From Erythrobacter sp. (GTDB lineage Bacteria; Pseudomonadota; Alphaproteobacteria; Sphingomonadales; Sphingomonadaceae), in assembly GCF_024305245.1 (NCBI RefSeq), contig NZ_JAMWYX010000006.1, positions 1 through 64,000 of the forward strand: a stretch of 64,000 bases of DNA. Reading direction: 5' to 3'. Each line of letters begins with the position of its first letter. Position 1 is the first letter of the stretch. Below, in pieces: positions 47,914 to 56,825 of this stretch. A program made the translations under genes and the position numbers. The notes beneath the pieces are model-generated. The model did no database searches. It had not been told where the DNA came from and saw nothing but the letters and a program-made list of their open reading frames with translations.

Positions 47914-48573
47914 TCAGAACCGGTAGGTCACCACCGCCTGCGGGATGTGATTGATCCGGTCGGGCCGATCACCGCGCGGGGAGACCACCAGCCAGTAGAT
48001 CACGCCGACGTCGAGATTCTCGGCGGCGCGGTGGGTGAGGCTCGTCTGAGCGCGCCACTGATCGGTCGAAAAGCCTTCGCCGTTTCTGCGCGACTGCAAC
48101 AGGCCGAGCCATTCTCCGCCCACCATCGCGCGCCAGCCTTTGGCGACCGGATGGATGTAGTGCACCCGCTGGCGCAGGCGCAGTTCCACCTGATCCGCGC
48201 CGTCGAAGAACCGTTCCTCAAGCCGGCTGCGCAGTTCGAACCGTCCGGGGGTAAACACCGCCTGCTGATGCACGCGGATTTCTGTGAGGCCACCTTCGGT
48301 TTCGAACACGCCCAGCCCGCCGCCCAGCCGTGCGTCTTCGTGAACCTCGCGTTCCACCGTGATGCGGGCCGTGTGCTGATCGCCCCCTGCGCGATCCGCG
48401 CGCCAGCGCTGGGTGGTGTCGAGCGTCACCGTCGTGCGGTCCGCCACCTCGCCGGTCGCGTTCGCGCCGAGCCAGAATTGCGTATCTTCTTCGGCGGCGA
48501 TTGCTTTGGACGGTTGCCAAGCCGCGCAGGTGACGGCAAGCAGCATCGAATATCGGATAGCGGCTGGAATCAT
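47914..48573 (-). CDS. DUF2490 outer-membrane protein
   Basis: This 219-residue protein has a signal peptide (MIPAAIRYSMLLAVTCAAWQ, cleavage after AIAA). A barrel-like alternation of aromatic and charged residues follows (FWLGANATGEVADRTTVTLDT, GRFELRSRLEERFFDG, WRAMVGGEWLGLLQSRR), and it ends VVTYRF, with terminal Phe. This fits DUF2490 proteins. Function unknown. Start 48573 has GGGG upstream; an ATG at 48609 adds 12 residues before the signal. Confidence 0.8.
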   Translation of the reverse strand: MIPAAIRYSMLLAVTCAAWQPSKAIAAEEDTQFWLGANATGEVADRTTVTLDTTQRWRADRAGGDQHTARITVEREVHEDARLGGGLGVFETEGGLTEIRVHQQAVFTPGRFELRSRLEERFFDGADQVELRLRQRVHYIHPVAKGWRAMVGGEWLGLLQSRRNGEGFSTDQWRAQTSLTHRAAENLDVGVIYWLVVSPRGDRPDRINHIPQAVVTYRF

Positions 48574-48648
48574 GGCGGCCCCGTAGTGCCAGCCTGTCAC
48601 ATTTGCCATATCAATGTCGCATTTTCTTAAATGGATTAGGAGACTTTC

Positions 48649-49302
48649 GTGAAATTCTTCGTCGACACCGCCGAGATCGAACCGATCCGCGAACTTGCCG
48701 CCACCGGCCTGCTCGACGGGGTGACCACCAATCCCTCGCTGATCGCCAAGTCGGGGTTGGACTTCAAGGAAGTCACCGCCGAGATCTGCAAGCTGGTGGA
48801 TGGCCCGGTCAGCGCCGAAGTGGTCGCACTCGATCACGAAACGATGATGAAAGAGGCCGAAGTGCTGCGCCGGATCGCGGACAATGTCTGCATCAAGGTG
48901 CCGTTGACGGTCGACGGGCTGAAGACCTGCAAGGCGCTCACCGGCGAAGGCACGATGGTCAATGTGACGCTGTGCTTCTCCGCGAACCAGGCGTTGCTGG
49001 CGGCCAAGGCGGGCGCGAGCTTCATCTCGCCTTTCGTCGGGCGGCATGATGATAACGGCTTCGACGGGATGGACCTGATCGAGGACATCCGCCTGATCTA
49101 CGACAATTACGCCTACGCCACCGAAATCCTCGTCGCCAGCGTGCGTCACACCGGCCACGTGCTGCAGGCCGCCAAGATCGGCGCCGACGTCATGACCGCG
49201 CCGCCCAAGGTGATCCATGACCTGTTCAAGCACGTGCTGACCGACAAGGGCATCGAAGGCTTCATGGCCGATTGGGCCAAGACGGGTCAGAGCATTTTGT
49301 AG
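48649..49302 (+). CDS. fsa: Transaldolase/fructose-6-phosphate aldolase family protein
   Basis: This 217-residue TalC-type protein reads [36 protein letters not shown], contains the Schiff-base Lys83 in [12 protein letters not shown], and ends with [24 protein letters not shown]. Members are either transaldolases (pentose phosphate pathway) or fructose-6-phosphate aldolases; the sequence alone does not decide. Starts at GTG 48649 with AGGAG upstream. Monocistronic. Confidence 0.95.
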   Translation: MKFFVDTAEIEPIRELAATGLLDGVTTNPSLIAKSGLDFKEVTAEICKLVDGPVSAEVVALDHETMMKEAEVLRRIADNVCIKVPLTVDGLKTCKALTGEGTMVNVTLCFSANQALLAAKAGASFISPFVGRHDDNGFDGMDLIEDIRLIYDNYAYATEILVASVRHTGHVLQAAKIGADVMTAPPKVIHDLFKHVLTDKGIEGFMADWAKTGQSIL

Positions 49303-49319
49303 ATTTGTGCTGATGCGAT

Positions 49320-49382
49320 CTCCTGCGAAAGCAGGAATCCGGCGCGCTACGCTGCTCAGATGCGCTCCTGCTTTCGCAGGAG
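49320..49382. repeat. Perfect inverted repeat downstream of fsa
   Basis: CTCCTGCGAAAGCAGGA (49320-49336) and TCCTGCTTTCGCAGGAG (49366-49382) are exact reverse complements separated by 29 bp. Each arm is itself self-complementary (TCCTGC...GCAGGA). It resembles a palindromic intergenic repeat; no second copy in the window. Confidence 0.8.
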
Positions 49383-49409
49383 CGCACAAGTTGCTAACGA
49401 AAACGGAAT

Positions 49410-51254
49410 ATGGCTGACCAATCCCCGCTCGATCTGTTCAAACAGGCGCTGACCGGCGCGTCGCGGGCGATTGCGCGCGATCCCGAGGTCGAGGTCGCGT
49501 GGAGCGCCGATGTGCCGGGTGCGGCGGGCAACCGGTTCCGCGTGCCGCTGCCCGGACGCGATCTGCCGTCCGATCAGGTGACCGAGGCACGCGGGTTTGC
49601 CGATAGTTTTGCGCTGAAGCTGCGCCACCATGACGCAGGCCTGCACGCCAAATCCGCCCCGCCCGAACCGATCGCGCGCGCCTGTTACGACGCGATCGAA
49701 CAGGTGCGTTACGAGGCTTTGGGCGCGAACCGCTTCGGCGGAATGCGCGCCAATCTGGATGCGGCGACCGAGTTGCGCACGGCGGGCGACAAGATCGTGC
49801 GCGCGCAGAACTCCTCCGAAGTGCCGCTGCAAACCGCGCTCGCGCTGCTGGTGCGTGAGGCGCTGACGGGTGAGGCCGTGCCTGCCAAGGCGCAGGGCGG
49901 GATCGAACTGGTGCGTGACTTCCTCGAGGAGAAAGTCGGCAAGGATTTCGGCGCGCTGGCCGAAAAGCTGAGCGATCAGGAGGAATTCCAGAAGCTCGCG
50001 CTCGATATGCTGCGCGAACTCGACCTGACCCGCCCGACCGACGCGCCCGATGAAAGCGACAGCGATTCGCCCGACGAGGATGACGGCGCGGACGACGAAC
50101 AGACCGGCGAGGATGAAAACCAGGGCGAGGGCGATCCGCAGGCCGCCGAAATGGCCGGCGACATGGCCGAAGGCGAGGGCGACGGCAGCGAATCCTCCGA
50201 GGCCGAGACCGATGGCGACATGTCCGAAGGCGAAGCGGGTGAGGAAGGCGACACCTCGAACGCGCCCGTCCGCCCCAATCGCCCGCAAGCCGACATCCCG
50301 CCGAGCATCGACTACAAGGCGTTCACCACCCGCTTCGACGAGGAAATCGCCGCGCCCGACCTCTGCGATGCCGAGGAACTCGACCGGCTGCGCGCCTATC
50401 TCGATAGCCAGCTGACGGGGCTTCAGGGCGTGGTGACGCGGCTCGCCAACCGGCTGCAACGCCGTTTGATGGCGCAGCAGAACCGCAGCTGGGATTTCGA
50501 CATGGAGGAAGGCGTGCTGGATGCCGCGCGCCTCGCCCGCGTCATCATCTCGCCTGGCACGGCGCTCAGCTACAAGGTCGAACGCGATGTCGATTTCAAG
50601 GATACGATCGTCACCCTGCTGATCGACAATTCCGGATCGATGCGCGGGCGGCCCATCAGCATCGCCGCGATCAGCGCCGACATTCTGGCGCGCACATTGG
50701 AACGCTGCGGAGTGAAGACCGAGATCCTCGGCTTCACCACCCGTGCGTGGAAAGGCGGGCAGAGCCGCGAGGCCTGGCTCGCCGATGGCAAGCCGCAAAA
50801 CCCGGGCCGCCTCAACGACCTGCGCCACATCATCTACAAGCAGGCCGACGAGCCGTGGCGCCGCGCGCGCCGCAATCTCGGCCTGATGATGCGCGAAGGG
50901 CTGCTGAAGGAAAACATCGACGGCGAGGCGTTGATCTGGGCGCACAGCCGCCTGCTCTACCGCCCCGAAGAACGCCGCATCCTGATGGTGATCAGCGACG
51001 GCGCACCGGTGGACGATTCGACGTTGTCGGTGAACAGCGCGGGTTATCTCGAAGCGCACCTTCGCAGCGTGATCGAATGGATCGAAAAGGTCTCGCCCGT
51101 CCAGCTGGTGGCGATCGGGATCGGCCACGACGTGACGCGCTATTATCGCCGCGCGGTAACGATCATGGACGTGGAGCAACTCGGCGGTACGATCATGGAA
51201 CAGCTGGCGGAACTGTTCGAGGATGAGAAGGGCGTGAAGGGGCGGGGGCGTTGA
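49410..51254 (+). CDS. cobT: Cobaltochelatase CobT subunit
   Basis: CobT, with CobS, forms the AAA+/VWA motor partner of CobN in inserting cobalt into hydrogenobyrinate diamide in aerobic cobalamin synthesis. The 614-residue protein has an N-terminal helical domain and a highly acidic low-complexity stretch (residues about 210-290, [20 protein letters not shown] type). The C-terminal VWA domain carries the MIDAS motif [13 protein letters not shown] near residue 405. No cobS or other cob gene is nearby. The downstream gene overlaps by 4 bp. Confidence 0.94.
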   Translation: MADQSPLDLFKQALTGASRAIARDPEVEVAWSADVPGAAGNRFRVPLPGRDLPSDQVTEARGFADSFALKLRHHDAGLHAKSAPPEPIARACYDAIEQVRYEALGANRFGGMRANLDAATELRTAGDKIVRAQNSSEVPLQTALALLVREALTGEAVPAKAQGGIELVRDFLEEKVGKDFGALAEKLSDQEEFQKLALDMLRELDLTRPTDAPDESDSDSPDEDDGADDEQTGEDENQGEGDPQAAEMAGDMAEGEGDGSESSEAETDGDMSEGEAGEEGDTSNAPVRPNRPQADIPPSIDYKAFTTRFDEEIAAPDLCDAEELDRLRAYLDSQLTGLQGVVTRLANRLQRRLMAQQNRSWDFDMEEGVLDAARLARVIISPGTALSYKVERDVDFKDTIVTLLIDNSGSMRGRPISIAAISADILARTLERCGVKTEILGFTTRAWKGGQSREAWLADGKPQNPGRLNDLRHIIYKQADEPWRRARRNLGLMMREGLLKENIDGEALIWAHSRLLYRPEERRILMVISDGAPVDDSTLSVNSAGYLEAHLRSVIEWIEKVSPVQLVAIGIGHDVTRYYRRAVTIMDVEQLGGTIMEQLAELFEDEKGVKGRGR

Positions 51255-51538
51255 GTGCGGGCGGCGAAAGCCTCTTCATCTATATTGGTGTCACGATGAC
51301 AGTTGCATCATTGGCGGCAATCGTCCGTCCCGACATGTTGGTGCGCGAGTCCCGTCGCAATTGGAAGAAACGCCTGCGCGAACTCGATGCCGGTGCGCCC
51401 GAAGCTTTTTTCGAGGAACGTCGCGAACTCGAAGCCTATCCGCCGCGCTTCGACCTCAGTAACCGCACGCTGCGACTGTTCGGCATGGCTGGGCTAGCGC
51501 TCGGCATTTTCTGTATTCTCAAGGGGCTGTCCACATGA
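51251..51538 (+). CDS. Small two-TM membrane protein
   Basis: This 95-residue product has hydrophobic segments near residues 8-25 ([18 protein letters not shown]) and 75-92 ([17 protein letters not shown]) flanking a cytosolic charged loop ([31 protein letters not shown]). Starts at TTG 51251, overlapping the cobT stop (TTGA); ATG 51296 is the alternative. Ends overlapping the nitroreductase start. No family recognised. Confidence 0.7.
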   Translation: MSAGGESLFIYIGVTMTVASLAAIVRPDMLVRESRRNWKKRLRELDAGAPEAFFEERRELEAYPPRFDLSNRTLRLFGMAGLALGIFCILKGLST

Positions 51539-52197
51539 ACGTCACCGAAGCCGTCACCACCCGCCGCTCTGTACGGCACTTCCTCGACAAGCCAGTCGAT
51601 CTCGAAACTATCCGCCGCGTCATGGACACCGCGCGCTGGTCGCCTTCTGGATGCAATTACCAGCCGTGGCAGGCGACCATCGTGACCGGCCAGCCGCTCG
51701 CCGATCTGCGCGCGCGGATCGCGGGCAAGCCGATGGGTGAGCTCGAATACAGCTGGGATGCACCCGCCGCGCACCCCGAATACAAGGAGCGGCTCAACGG
51801 CATCTCCAAGGGCATGTTCGAGGCGATGGGGATCGCCCGCGACGATGGCCCGGCCCGCATGGCGGCGATGGCGCGCAACACCACCAACTTCGATGCGCCC
51901 GCGCTGCTGCTGTGCTATTTCCCGCGCTTCATGCTCGAACCGCAATGGTCGGACACCGGCATGTGGCTGCAAACCGTCGCGCTGCTGCTGCGTGAAGAGG
52001 GGCTGGACAGCTGCTTTCAGGAATTCATGGCGTTCTATGCCAATGAGATCCGTGAGTTTCTCGGTCTCGATCACGAAAGCACGATGTTCTTCTGCGGCAT
52101 GGCGATCGGGTATCGCGATCCCGACATGCCGGTGAACACCTTCGAGCGTGAGCGGGTGCCGCTCGACGAACAGGTCAAGTTCCTCGGGTTTGAATAG
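51535..52197 (+). CDS. Nitroreductase family FMN oxidoreductase
   Basis: This 220-residue protein is a nitroreductase: TTRRSVRHFLDKPVDLETI near residue 10 (FMN phosphate-binding Arg pair), ARWSPSGCNYQPW, PALLLCYFPRFM, and the GMAIGYRDPDMPVN C-terminal motif. Likely an NAD(P)H-dependent reductase of nitroaromatics or quinones. Substrate unknown. The start overlaps the stop of the small membrane protein by 4 bp. Confidence 0.94.
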   Translation: MNVTEAVTTRRSVRHFLDKPVDLETIRRVMDTARWSPSGCNYQPWQATIVTGQPLADLRARIAGKPMGELEYSWDAPAAHPEYKERLNGISKGMFEAMGIARDDGPARMAAMARNTTNFDAPALLLCYFPRFMLEPQWSDTGMWLQTVALLLREEGLDSCFQEFMAFYANEIREFLGLDHESTMFFCGMAIGYRDPDMPVNTFERERVPLDEQVKFLGFE

Positions 52198-52201
52198 CTG
52201 C

Positions 52202-52293
52202 TTCATTGCGAGCGGCGAAGCCGCGCAGCAATCCAGAGCGGCGCGTGGGAGGCTCTGGATTGCCACGACACCTTCGGTGCCTCGCAATGACGA
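52202..52293. repeat. Palindromic intergenic repeat, family B copy 3
   Basis: TCATTGCGAG ... CTCGCAATGA with inner GCAATCCAGAGC/GCTCTGGATTGC arms, between the nitroreductase stop and cysS. cysS starts 43 bp downstream. Confidence 0.85.
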
Positions 52294-52335
52294 GGGAATT
52301 GACGTTGTGCCCGCTGCTGGCCAAAGCACCGCGCC

Positions 52336-53823
52336 ATGACCGACGCGCCTCTCAAGCTCTTCAACTCGCTCACCCGCCGACACGAGGTGTTCGCGCCCGT
52401 CCACCCCGGCGAGGCGCGCGTCTACACCTGCGGGCCGACGGTTTATAACTACCAGCATATCGGCAATATGCGCGCCTATGTGTTCGCCGATACGCTGGGG
52501 CGGACGCTGCAATGGAAGGGCTACAAGCTCACGCACGTGGTCAACATCACCGATGTCGGCCACCTGACCTCCGACGCCGATGAGGGCGAGGACAAGATGG
52601 AGCGCATGGCGGCGCGCGAGGGCAAGAGCGCGTGGGACATTGCGCGCTTCTATCAGGAGGATTTCGAGGCCGATCTGGCGCGGCTGAACGTCCAGCCGAA
52701 GCAGCACCCGCGCGCGACCGAATATGTCGAGGCGATGATCGACTGGGGCAAGAGCATCGCGGACAAGCACTGCTACGAACTGGAGAGCGGGCTGTATTTC
52801 GACGTTTCCACAGTCGCCGATTACGGGCGGCTGGCGCGCGCCGTAACCGAGGACGGGGAAGGCCGCATCGATAGCGTCGATGGCAAGCGCAACGCCGCCG
52901 ACTTCGCGATCTGGCGCAAGACTCCGGCAGGCGAGACGCGGCAGATGGAGTGGGACTCGCCGTGGGGCCGGGGCGCTCCCGGTTGGCACCTCGAATGCTC
53001 GGTGATGGGCGAGGCGCTGCTCGGCTTTCCGTTCGACATCCACACCGGCGGGATCGACCACCGCGAGATTCACCACCCCAATGAAATCGCGCAGAATCAG
53101 GCGTTCTGCTGCACCAATGGTCTGGATGATCCGAGGAATTCGGGCGCCAAGCTCTGGATGCACAACAATTTTCTGGTCGAACGGTCAGGGAAGATGTCGA
53201 AATCCTCGGGCGAGTTCCTGCGGCTGCAATTGCTGGTCGACAAGGGGTATCACCCGCTCGCCTACCGGCTGATGTGCCTGCAGGCGCATTACCGCAGCGA
53301 GCTGGAGTTCTCGTGGGAGGGCTTGGGTGCGGCGCTGACGCGGTTGAAGCGGATGGTGATGGCGGTGGATATGCTCAAGGCCTGTCTTCCCGGCGCAGGC
53401 CGGGATCCAGAGGCGCTGGGCCCCGGCCTGCGCCGGGGTGACGATTGGGGCAAATTGCAGCCGATGCTCGACAAGTTCGATGCCGCGATCGCCGATGACC
53501 TGAACACGGCTGTCGCGTTGACTGCGCTCGACGATGTGCTGGCGGCGAAGAAGGTCGATCCTGAGCAGAAGGCCGGTTTGGCGGCAGCGATGGATAGTGT
53601 GCTGGGCCTGGACCTTTTCAACCTCACCCGCGCCGACCTGCGCATCCGGCCCAAGGCTGCGACCATCACCGAAGCCGAAATCGACGCCGCGCTCGCCCGT
53701 CGCAAGGAAGCGCGCGCCGCCAAGGACTTTGCCGCCTCGGATGCGATCCGCGATGAACTTGCGGCGCAGGGTGTCGACGTGATGGACGGCGATCCTCTCG
53801 GCTGGGAGTGGAAACTCGGCTGA
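52336..53823 (+). CDS. cysS: Cysteinyl-tRNA synthetase with in-frame palindromic insertion
   Basis: CysS charges tRNA-Cys. The 495-residue class I synthetase has the HIGH-type motif YNYQHIGNMRAYVFADTLGRT (HIGN), zinc ligands (TCGPTVYN, HLECSVM, GGIDHREIHH), and KMSK in SGKMSKSSGE. It is longer than E. coli CysS (461 residues). Residues about 352-371 (PGAGRDPEALGPGLRRGDD) are encoded by a perfect palindromic repeat in the linker after the catalytic core. This is likely a tolerated insertion (see findings). Start 52336 is canonical, MTDAPLKLFNSLTRRHEVF. Confidence 0.97.
   Translation: MTDAPLKLFNSLTRRHEVFAPVHPGEARVYTCGPTVYNYQHIGNMRAYVFADTLGRTLQWKGYKLTHVVNITDVGHLTSDADEGEDKMERMAAREGKSAWDIARFYQEDFEADLARLNVQPKQHPRATEYVEAMIDWGKSIADKHCYELESGLYFDVSTVADYGRLARAVTEDGEGRIDSVDGKRNAADFAIWRKTPAGETRQMEWDSPWGRGAPGWHLECSVMGEALLGFPFDIHTGGIDHREIHHPNEIAQNQAFCCTNGLDDPRNSGAKLWMHNNFLVERSGKMSKSSGEFLRLQLLVDKGYHPLAYRLMCLQAHYRSELEFSWEGLGAALTRLKRMVMAVDMLKACLPGAGRDPEALGPGLRRGDDWGKLQPMLDKFDAAIADDLNTAVALTALDDVLAAKKVDPEQKAGLAAAMDSVLGLDLFNLTRADLRIRPKAATITEAEIDAALARRKEARAAKDFAASDAIRDELAAQGVDVMDGDPLGWEWKLG
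53389..53437. repeat. Palindromic element within cysS
   Basis: CCCGGCGCAGGCCGGG (53389-53404) and CCCGGCCTGCGCCGGG (53422-53437) are exact reverse complements separated by 17 bp. The element resembles the palindromic repeats common between genes in this order, but here it is translated in frame. Confidence 0.85.
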
Positions 53824-53827
53824 AAAT

Positions 53828-53926
53828 CCCCCTCCCGCTTGCGGGAGGGGTCAGGGGTGGGCAAGAGGCAGGAAACACCGTTCGCGGACAGGCCCACCCC
53901 GGCCCCTCCCGCAGGCGGGAGGGGAG
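53828..53926. repeat. Composite palindromic repeat, family C copy 2
   Basis: Left CCCCTCCCGC-TT-GCGGGAGGGG and right CCCCTCCCGC-AG-GCGGGAGGGG modules flank GGGGTGGG ... CCCACCCC, the same architecture as 32857-32974. Its 3' arm GCGGGAGGGGAGAAAAG supplies the ribosome-binding site of the gene at 53932. Confidence 0.85.
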
Positions 53927-53931
53927 AAAAG

Positions 53932-54870
53932 ATGACCACCTTAGCCATCTCCGGCCTGATCCGACCGATGCTTGAACCGCGCCTGCCCGATGGCCTCGAC
54001 GTGCGCTGGTTCATGACCCCAGAACAGGCGATGGAGGCGGTCGCGGACGCCGAAATCGGCTGGTTCGACATGAACGATCAGGCCGCAATGGCCGAAACCT
54101 TGCGCGCCGCCAAGCAGCTCAAATGGCTCAATTCGATCTATGCCGGCCTCGATTTCCTGCCGCTGGACGTGCTGATCGAACGCGGGATCACCGTCACCAA
54201 CGGGGCCGGGATCAATGCCGTCACCATCGCCGAATATGTGGTGATGGGGATGCTCAATATCGCCAAGGGCTACCGCGAAGTGGTGCGTGCGCAGGACCGG
54301 CACGAATGGCTGCTCGATTCGCCGGGCAAGCGCGAATTGGCCGGATCTAAGGCGCTGCTGCTCGGCTATGGCGCAATCGGGCGGTTGATCGAGCCGCGCC
54401 TCAAGGCGTTCGACATCGATGTCAGCGTGGTGCGCCGCTCGTCCGGCGAAAACACGCTTCGCCCGGACGAATGGCGCGCGCGGCTGGGGGAGTTCGACTG
54501 GATCATTCTCGCTGTGCCCGCCACGCCTGAAACCGAAGGCATGATCGGGGCGGGCGAACTCGCCGCGATGAAAGCCGACGCGGTGATCGTCAACATCGCG
54601 CGCGGCAGCGTGATCGATCAGCCCGCGCTGGTGGAAGCGCTTGAAAAGAAAGCCATCGGGGGCGCGTTCCTCGATGTCACTTCGCCCGAACCGCTGCCCG
54701 CCGACCACCCGCTATGGTCGCTCCCGAATGCGCATATCTCGATGCATCTTTCGGGCCGCGCGCAGGACAAGATGTTCATCCGCAGCGCCGACCGCTTCAT
54801 CGACAATCTGGGCAAATATCTGCGCGGCGAACCGGTCGCGCCGGTGTTCGATCCGCGGCTGGGCTATTGA
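53932..54870 (+). CDS. D-2-hydroxyacid dehydrogenase
   Basis: This 312-residue NAD(P)-dependent dehydrogenase has the dinucleotide motif LLGYGAIGRLIE (about residues 141-152), the substrate/catalytic segment VNIARGSVIDQPALVEAL (Arg), SPEPLPADHPL (Glu) and HISMHLSG (His). Resembles glyoxylate/hydroxypyruvate-type 2-hydroxyacid dehydrogenases. Its ATG (53932) is preceded by GGAGGGG, supplied by a repeat. Same strand as the ThDP and aldehyde dehydrogenase genes that follow. Confidence 0.92.
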   Translation: MTTLAISGLIRPMLEPRLPDGLDVRWFMTPEQAMEAVADAEIGWFDMNDQAAMAETLRAAKQLKWLNSIYAGLDFLPLDVLIERGITVTNGAGINAVTIAEYVVMGMLNIAKGYREVVRAQDRHEWLLDSPGKRELAGSKALLLGYGAIGRLIEPRLKAFDIDVSVVRRSSGENTLRPDEWRARLGEFDWIILAVPATPETEGMIGAGELAAMKADAVIVNIARGSVIDQPALVEALEKKAIGGAFLDVTSPEPLPADHPLWSLPNAHISMHLSGRAQDKMFIRSADRFIDNLGKYLRGEPVAPVFDPRLGY

Positions 54871-55034
54871 ATCGCCGAGTTGCCTTGCGGCTTGGCGCAA
54901 TTCTGCAATACTCTCGCAAAAGGCGGCTCCATCATGGAGCGGTCACATCCCCGGTCTATCCGCAATGGGGGCGGATAGCCGTACGGTAGGGCAGGGGAGC
55001 CCTGGCGGCGGGGATGAAACTGGGGGGAACCAGC
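54871..55034 (+). promoter_or_regulatory. Structured leader upstream of the ThDP enzyme gene
   Basis: Two compact hairpins occur: GCTCCAT-C-ATGGAGC around 54926-54940 and CTATCCGC-AATGGGG-GCGGATAG at 54956-54978. They lie upstream of the GGGGGG ribosome site before 55035. This may be a 5' leader or promoter region; no known riboswitch class was recognised. Confidence 0.4.
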
Positions 55035-56717
55035 ATGAGTGATCCGAAGAAGGCGTCCGACCTGTTCATCGAGTGTCTGGAGGCCGAGGGCGTCGAATAC
55101 ATCTTCGGCGTGCCGGGGGAGGAGAATCTCGATTTCCTCGAAAGCCTGTCGCACTCGACCAAGATCAAGCTGATCCTGACCCGCCATGAACAGGGCGCAG
55201 GGTTCATGGCGGCCACCTATGGCCGGCACACTGGCAAGACCGGCGTGTTCCTCGCAACACTGGGGCCGGGCGCGACCAACATGGTGACCGCGGTCGCCTA
55301 TTCGCAACTGGGCGGAATGCCGACGCTGGCGATCACCGGACAAAAGCCGATCAAGAAATCGAAGCAGGGCCGGTTCCAGATCCTCGATGTGGTCGCGATG
55401 ATGGGGCCGATCACCAAATACGCGCACCAGCTCGCCAGCGCCGACAACATCCCCAGCCGCGTGCGCGAGGCTATCCGGCTGGCCGAGGAGGAAAAGCCGG
55501 GCGCGGTGCATCTCGAATTTCCCGAGGATATTGCCGAGGAGAAGACCACCAGCCGCCCGCTTGCAGCCTCGCTTGCACGGCGGCCTTCGGCGGAATCCAA
55601 AGCGGTGCGTCAGGCGGTGGTGGCGATCGAGCAGGCGGACAAGCCGATCCTCGTCATCGGCGCAGGCGCCAACCGCAAGATGACCGGGCGGATGCTGCGC
55701 CAGCTGATCGACAAGACCGGCATCCCCTTCGTCACCACCCAGATGGGCAAGGGCGTGGTCGATGAACGCCACCCGCTGTTTTTGGGCTGTGCTGCGCTAT
55801 CCGCAGGCGATTTCGTCCATCGTGCGATCGAGGACGCGGATTGCATCGTCAATATCGGCCACGACGTGATCGAAAAGCCGCCGTTCTTCATGCGCAACGA
55901 CGAGGAAGGCCCGACCGGATCGGACAGCCCGCCCGCGGTGATCCACGTATCGACCCGCAGCGCCGAAGTCGATCCGGTGTACTTTCCGCAGATCGAAGTG
56001 ATCGGCGACATTGCCAACGCCATCTGGCAGATTAAGGAAGACATCGTCCCGCAAGGCAAGTGGGCGTTCAAGCGGATGCTCGAATATCGCGCGGCCGAGG
56101 TCGCGCATACGCAGGGTCTGGCCGAGGACGCGCGCTTCCCGATCTTCCCGCCGCATCTGGTGGCACAGGTGCGCGGCGCGATGCCCGAAGATGCGATCAT
56201 CTGCCTCGATAACGGGGTCTACAAGATCTGGTTCGCGCGCGGATACACCGCCTACCTGCCCAACACCGTTCTGCTGGACAATGCGCTGGCGACGATGGGG
56301 GCGGGGCTGCCGTCCGCGATGATGAGCGCGATGCTGTATCCGGAACGCAAGGTGATGGCGATCTGCGGCGATGGCGGGTTCATGATGAACAGCCAGGAGA
56401 TGGAAACCGCCGTGCGGCTCGGCCTGAACCTGACCGTGCTGATCCTGCGCGATGATGCCTACGGGATGATCCGCTGGAAGCAGGCGAACATGGGCTTCAA
56501 GGATTTCGGCCTGACCTACGGCAACCCCGATTTCGTCAAATATGCCGAAAGCTATGGCGCATTCGGGCACCGGGTGACGTCATCCGAACACCTGACCGAC
56601 GTGCTCGCCCATTGCCGCGATACGCCGGGGGTGCATCTGATCGATTGCCCGGTCGATTACACCGAGAACGACCAGATCCTGAACCATGATATCAAGCGGC
56701 TGAGCAAGGAGCTTTAG
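55035..56717 (+). CDS. ThDP-dependent enzyme, acetolactate synthase large subunit-like
   Basis: This 560-residue protein has the ThDP-activating Glu52 (LTRHEQGAGFMAATYGR), a central FAD/nucleotide-like domain (LVIGAGANRKMTGR) and a C-terminal ThDP-binding motif beginning GDGGFMMNSQEMETAVRLG. No small regulatory subunit (ilvN) is adjacent and the C-terminal extension of anabolic IlvB is absent, so a catabolic acetolactate synthase or 2-oxoacid decarboxylase-like role is more likely. Start 55035 has GGGGGGAAC upstream; 55014 is another in-frame ATG. Confidence 0.88.
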   Translation: MSDPKKASDLFIECLEAEGVEYIFGVPGEENLDFLESLSHSTKIKLILTRHEQGAGFMAATYGRHTGKTGVFLATLGPGATNMVTAVAYSQLGGMPTLAITGQKPIKKSKQGRFQILDVVAMMGPITKYAHQLASADNIPSRVREAIRLAEEEKPGAVHLEFPEDIAEEKTTSRPLAASLARRPSAESKAVRQAVVAIEQADKPILVIGAGANRKMTGRMLRQLIDKTGIPFVTTQMGKGVVDERHPLFLGCAALSAGDFVHRAIEDADCIVNIGHDVIEKPPFFMRNDEEGPTGSDSPPAVIHVSTRSAEVDPVYFPQIEVIGDIANAIWQIKEDIVPQGKWAFKRMLEYRAAEVAHTQGLAEDARFPIFPPHLVAQVRGAMPEDAIICLDNGVYKIWFARGYTAYLPNTVLLDNALATMGAGLPSAMMSAMLYPERKVMAICGDGGFMMNSQEMETAVRLGLNLTVLILRDDAYGMIRWKQANMGFKDFGLTYGNPDFVKYAESYGAFGHRVTSSEHLTDVLAHCRDTPGVHLIDCPVDYTENDQILNHDIKRLSKEL

Positions 56718-56730
56718 GCGCACCTCGGCT

Positions 56731-56816
56731 TCGTCATTGCGAGGAGCGCAGCGACGCGGCAATCCAGAGCCACGTGCGATCCGCACTGGATTGCTTCGCT
56801 GCGCTCGCAATGACGA
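56731..56816. repeat. Palindromic intergenic repeat, family B copy 4
   Basis: CGTCATTGCGAGG ... GCTCGCAATGACG with inner GCAATCCAG/CTGGATTGC arms, filling the gap between the ThDP gene and the aldehyde dehydrogenase. A GGAGGT ribosome site follows it directly. Confidence 0.85.
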
Positions 56817-56825
56817 TCGGAGGTC

